A stretch of 64,000 nucleotides of DNA from Paenibacillus humicola. Lineage in GTDB: Bacteria; Bacillota; Bacilli; Paenibacillales; Paenibacillaceae. The position numbers were made by a program, and so were the translations under genes. Below are positions 61,373-64,000 of the stretch, in pieces. The stretch spans positions 2,134,501 to 2,198,500 of the forward strand of contig NZ_JAQGPL010000001.1 of the NCBI RefSeq assembly GCF_028826105.1, in the 5' to 3' direction. Numbering within the stretch: the first letter of the stretch is position 1; the number at the start of each line of letters is the position of its first letter. The notes under the pieces are model-generated. The model saw only the letters and a list, made by a program, of their open reading frames with translations, was not told where the DNA came from and made no database searches.

Positions 61373-62440
61373 ATGAGCGGGAAGAGGAGTAGGAAGAGGA
61401 GCAGGAAGACGGCGGCATTCGGCATGGTGATGGCATTATTACTTATTCTTGCGGCATGCGGCGGGGGAGGCTCCGCATCATCGCCCTCACCCTCGTCGGC
61501 GGGCGGCTCTTCGGGCTCCGGCGTCCAGCCGGACGCATCCGGCGAGAAGCCGCTGACGAAGGTGACGCTGAGGCTGAGATGGCTTCATCAGGCGCAGTTT
61601 GCGGGCTTTTACGCCGCAGTCGAGAAAGGCTTTTATAAGGACGCGGGCCTTGAAGTGGACATCCAGCCGGGCGGCCCCGATTTCCCGGCGGTTCAGATGG
61701 TCGCCTCGGGCGGCGAGCAGTTCGGCGTTACCGGTCCGGACCAAATCGTTCTCTCGCGGGAGAAAGGTGTGCCGGTCGTTGCGGTAGCGGCCATTCACCG
61801 TAAGTCCCCGTTCGTGCTGTTCAGCACGAAGGAGTCCGGAATCAAGACGATGAAGGATATGATCGGCAAAAATGTCGGCGTGAAGCTGAGCGGAAGCGAG
61901 GAGCTCGAGTACCGCGCGATGATGAAGAGCGCCGGCATCGACCGCTCGCAGGTTCACGAGACGGTCGTCAAGTTCGACATGGCCCCGTTCCTGCAAGGGC
62001 AGGTCGACGTTTGGCCCGGATACCTCATTAATGAAGTGCTGTCGGCCGAGGAGGCGGGCAAGGAGCTGAACATCATCAATCCGAACGATTACGGCGTCAA
62101 CATGTACGGCGATACGCTGTTCACGACGGAGAAGATGATCAAGGACAAGCCGGAGATCGTCAAGGCGTTCGTTCAAGCCTCGATGAAGGGCTGGGATTAT
62201 GCCATCAACCATCCCGACGAAGCGGCGGCGTTCGGCATGAAATACAGCGATCAGCTGAACATCGATCACGAAAAAGCAATGATGCAAAACAGCATCGACC
62301 TGCTAGACGCCGCCCATCCGCCGCTTGGCAAGATGGCGGAGGCGGATTGGGAAAGCCTGCAGCAGATGCTGCTCGACATGGGTTTCACGAAGAAGAAGCA
62401 GGGCGTTTCCGGGATGTTCTCCAATAGCTTTATCGAATAA
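61373..62440 (+). CDS. NMT1/THI5-like ABC transporter substrate-binding lipoprotein
   Basis: 355 residues, ATG at 61373, TGGAGGG upstream. A Lys/Arg-rich start and hydrophobic helix end in lipobox LAAC (Cys29), then a Gly/Ser linker and an NMT1/SsuA-type periplasmic-binding domain from about residue 60: LRLRWLHQAQFAGFYAAVEKGFYKDAGL, IQPGGPDFPAVQMVASG, FGVTGPDQIVLSREKG. THI5-like proteins bind pyrimidine-type or other nitrogenous ligands, including thiamine precursors. The ABC ATPase downstream is its partner. Confidence 0.93.
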   Translation: MSGKRSRKRSRKTAAFGMVMALLLILAACGGGGSASSPSPSSAGGSSGSGVQPDASGEKPLTKVTLRLRWLHQAQFAGFYAAVEKGFYKDAGLEVDIQPGGPDFPAVQMVASGGEQFGVTGPDQIVLSREKGVPVVAVAAIHRKSPFVLFSTKESGIKTMKDMIGKNVGVKLSGSEELEYRAMMKSAGIDRSQVHETVVKFDMAPFLQGQVDVWPGYLINEVLSAEEAGKELNIINPNDYGVNMYGDTLFTTEKMIKDKPEIVKAFVQASMKGWDYAINHPDEAAAFGMKYSDQLNIDHEKAMMQNSIDLLDAAHPPLGKMAEADWESLQQMLLDMGFTKKKQGVSGMFSNSFIE

Positions 62441-62522
62441 CGTAGCGGTGCGGGTTCTGGCGCGTCCGGCTGACCTGGCGCGCCAGCAAACACGCCCCGA
62501 TCTGAGAGGAGCGGGCATCACG

Positions 62523-63206
62523 ATGCAAATTCAAGCGGAGCCTTACATTTGGCCGTACGACGGAGCGATCGAGCCTCGCCGGACGGCGCTGCTCATCATC
62601 GATATGCAGACCGATTTCTGCGGGAAAGGCGGCTATGTCGAACAGATGGGATACGATTTGTCCCTGACGGCGCGGGCGATCGCTCCGATCCGCCGGCTGC
62701 TGGACCGGGTACGGCAGATCGACGGTTTCACCGTCATTCATACGCGGGAAGGGCATCGGCCGGACCTGTCGGATCTCCCGGCAAACAAGCGGTGGAGAAG
62801 CAGGATGGCCGGAGCGGAAATCGGCTCCAGCGGCCCGATGGGCAAAATTTTGGTTCGCGGCGAGCCCGGCTGGGACATCATCGAAGAGCTGAGACCGTTG
62901 GAAGGGGAGCCGGTTATCGACAAGCCCGGCAAGGGAAGCTTTTACGCCACCGACCTGGACCTGCTCCTGCGGAACCGGGGGATCACGCATTTGATTCTGA
63001 CGGGTATCACGACCGACGTATGCGTTCATACGACAATGCGCGAAGCCAACGACCGGGGCTACGAATGCCTGATATTGGAGGATTGCACCGGCGCGACGGA
63101 CGAAGGCAACCACCGGGCGGCGCTGAAAATGGTCACGATGCAGGGCGGCGTTTTCGGCGCCGTCAGCCGGTCGGAGGATGTGCTCACGGCGCTCGCGGGC
63201 TTCTAG
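62523..63206 (+). CDS. Biuret amidohydrolase-like cysteine hydrolase (isochorismatase superfamily)
   Basis: 227 residues from MQIQAEPYIWPYDG, with GAGAGGAG upstream. Catalytic triad of the superfamily: Asp27 (IIDMQTDF), Lys134 or Lys137 (DKPGKGSF) and Cys167 (TTDVCVHTTM), with the cis-peptide-type GITTDVC. From memory its segments CGKGGYVEQMGYDLSL, HTREGHRPDLSDLPANKRW and the KPGKGSF loop are very close to biuret hydrolase BiuH of Rhizobium and clearly less like RutB ureidoacrylate hydrolase or nicotinamidase. It likely releases ammonia from biuret or a related ureide such as a carbamoylated urea. Confidence 0.8.
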   Translation: MQIQAEPYIWPYDGAIEPRRTALLIIDMQTDFCGKGGYVEQMGYDLSLTARAIAPIRRLLDRVRQIDGFTVIHTREGHRPDLSDLPANKRWRSRMAGAEIGSSGPMGKILVRGEPGWDIIEELRPLEGEPVIDKPGKGSFYATDLDLLLRNRGITHLILTGITTDVCVHTTMREANDRGYECLILEDCTGATDEGNHRAALKMVTMQGGVFGAVSRSEDVLTALAGF

Positions 63207-63287
63207 AGTTCGCGCTTTGGAGGCAAGCCGCCGACAGCCGGGGACGGAGAAGGCGGCGCAATCAATCGAGACAAGGAGGGAACCGCT

Positions 63288-64000
63288 ATGACGGCAATCG
63301 TCAACGGCTCTGTCGTACAGATGAAGGAACGCGGCCATTATGCCGAACCGGCGAGCCGGGAAATCGCCATCTCGCTCTAGAACTGCTCGCTCTCGTTCGG
63401 CGATGTGCACGTGCTTCGCGGCGTTTCGCTCGATATTTACAAACATGAGGTCGTGTCGATTCTGGGCCCGAGCGGCTGCGGAAAATCGACGCTGCTCAGG
63501 CTGATGCTCGATTTGCTCAAGCCGAGCGAAGGGGAGATCATGCATCCCGATTCGACCTCCATCGGCATGGTGTTCCAGAAGCCGATCCTGATGCCGTGGA
63601 TGACCGCGCTGCAGAACATCGAGCTGACGCTGAGCATAGGGGCCAACCGGAAGCTCGGCAAGAAGGAAGCGAAGGAGAAAGCGATAAGCGCCCTGGAGCT
63701 GGTCGGCCTGAAGGACTTCGCCGGGCATTACCCGCAGCAGCTGAGCGGAGGCATGCAGCAGCGCGTCGCGATCGCCCGGGCGCTTGCCGCCGATCCGACC
63801 GTGCTGCTCATGGACGAACCGTTCGGCGCGCTCGACGAGCTGACCCGGGAGAAGCTGAACTTCGAGCTGCTCAGACTGTGGGAGAGCCCGGCAACCAGCC
63901 TCAGCACGGTCGTGATCGTCACCCACTCGATCCAGGAGTCGGTCATCATGTCGGACCGCGTGGTTACCATGTCGCCGAGGCCGGCCGGCGTCGAAGCCGT
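63288..64000 (+). pseudogene. ABC transporter ATP-binding protein with in-frame stop, truncated by the window end
   Basis: From ATG 63288 (AAGGAGGG upstream) the frame reads MTAIVNGSVVQ to codon 30, then TAG at 63378-63380, then continues in the same frame as an intact SsuB/TauB/NrtD-type ATPase: LRGVSLDIY, Walker A GPSGCGKST near codon 66, VFQKPILMPWM, signature LSGGMQQRVAIARAL, Walker B VLLMDEPFGALDE and THSIQES. A Glu codon GAG there would restore the usual LENCS opening. Either a nonsense mutation, a base-call error or suppression is possible. No good restart with a ribosome binding site was seen before the Walker A. A permease probably lies downstream. Confidence 0.8.

Noticed and set aside
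62430..63926. 498-codon open frame on the minus strand
   Set aside because: It lies opposite the hydrolase and the ATPase gene. Its openness across the in-frame TAG region does not make it a gene; the plus strand has the family motifs.

Overview
The window is a gene-dense, GC-rich stretch of a spore-forming Firmicutes chromosome, most likely Paenibacillaceae (Paenibacillus or Cohnella type). This rests on the content: fakA-degV-recG followed by a SpoVIF-like gene, a GerMN lipoprotein, an SLH-domain surface protein, a double dynamin, a T-box leader, Bacillus-type cre, AraR and MerR sites, and strong AGGAGG ribosome binding sites with many GTG and TTG starts. No rRNA, tRNA, phage or insertion sequence was recognised.

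Layout. 0-4.7 kb: fakA (3' end), degV, recG, spoVIF on plus and an SRAP gene on minus. 4.8-6.4 kb: a DUF2515 gene. 6.5-13.9 kb, minus strand: a T-box leader followed by proB-proA-proC-mtnW-mtnX-mtnB, so proline synthesis is joined to methionine salvage; a MerR-methyltransferase fusion with its own 19-bp-spacer promoter follows. 14.1-17 kb: mtnE and mtnU, two further methionine-salvage genes, flank a small secreted protein. 17-20.1 kb: a LysR regulator divergent from leuCD. 20.2-25.1 kb: cell-wall amidase, GerMN lipoprotein and SLH protein. 25.2-26.1 kb: an IscA/HesB-like gene preceded by a cre site and five 67-bp tandem repeats. 26.1-30.8 kb: nth, a small unknown gene and a double dynamin. 31.3-39.3 kb: a heterodimeric ABC exporter, purT, an SGNH esterase and an ABC-2 transporter pair. 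39.4-43.9 kb: parE and parC. 43.9-48.7 kb: a tiny unknown gene, marR, and a minus-strand run of response regulator, rRNA methyltransferase, RluA synthase and CapA. 48.7-51.5 kb: a 7TM sensor kinase divergent from that regulator, an XRE regulator and a zinc-ribbon peptide. 51.6-56.8 kb: a two-component system plus three-gene ABC transporter resembling B. subtilis LnrJKLMN (linearmycin resistance). 57-58.9 kb: araA with two AraR boxes. 59.1-59.9 kb: a DUF2935 gene. 60.3-64 kb: Rieske oxygenase, NMT1/THI5-like binding protein, biuret-hydrolase-like enzyme and an ABC ATPase with an in-frame stop, running off the window.

The points that most merit follow-up are: (1) a structured repeat family placed directly before the ribosome binding site of two unrelated genes, as five copies before the IscA-like gene and one diverged copy before araA; (2) the Rieske/BiuH/ABC cluster, which looks like an uptake and degradation pathway for a nitrogen-rich compound, with a nonsense codon in its ATPase; (3) the proline T-box placed over methionine-salvage genes; (4) the MerR-methyltransferase fusion.

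All assignments come from reading the sequence and from memory of protein families. No database search was run.
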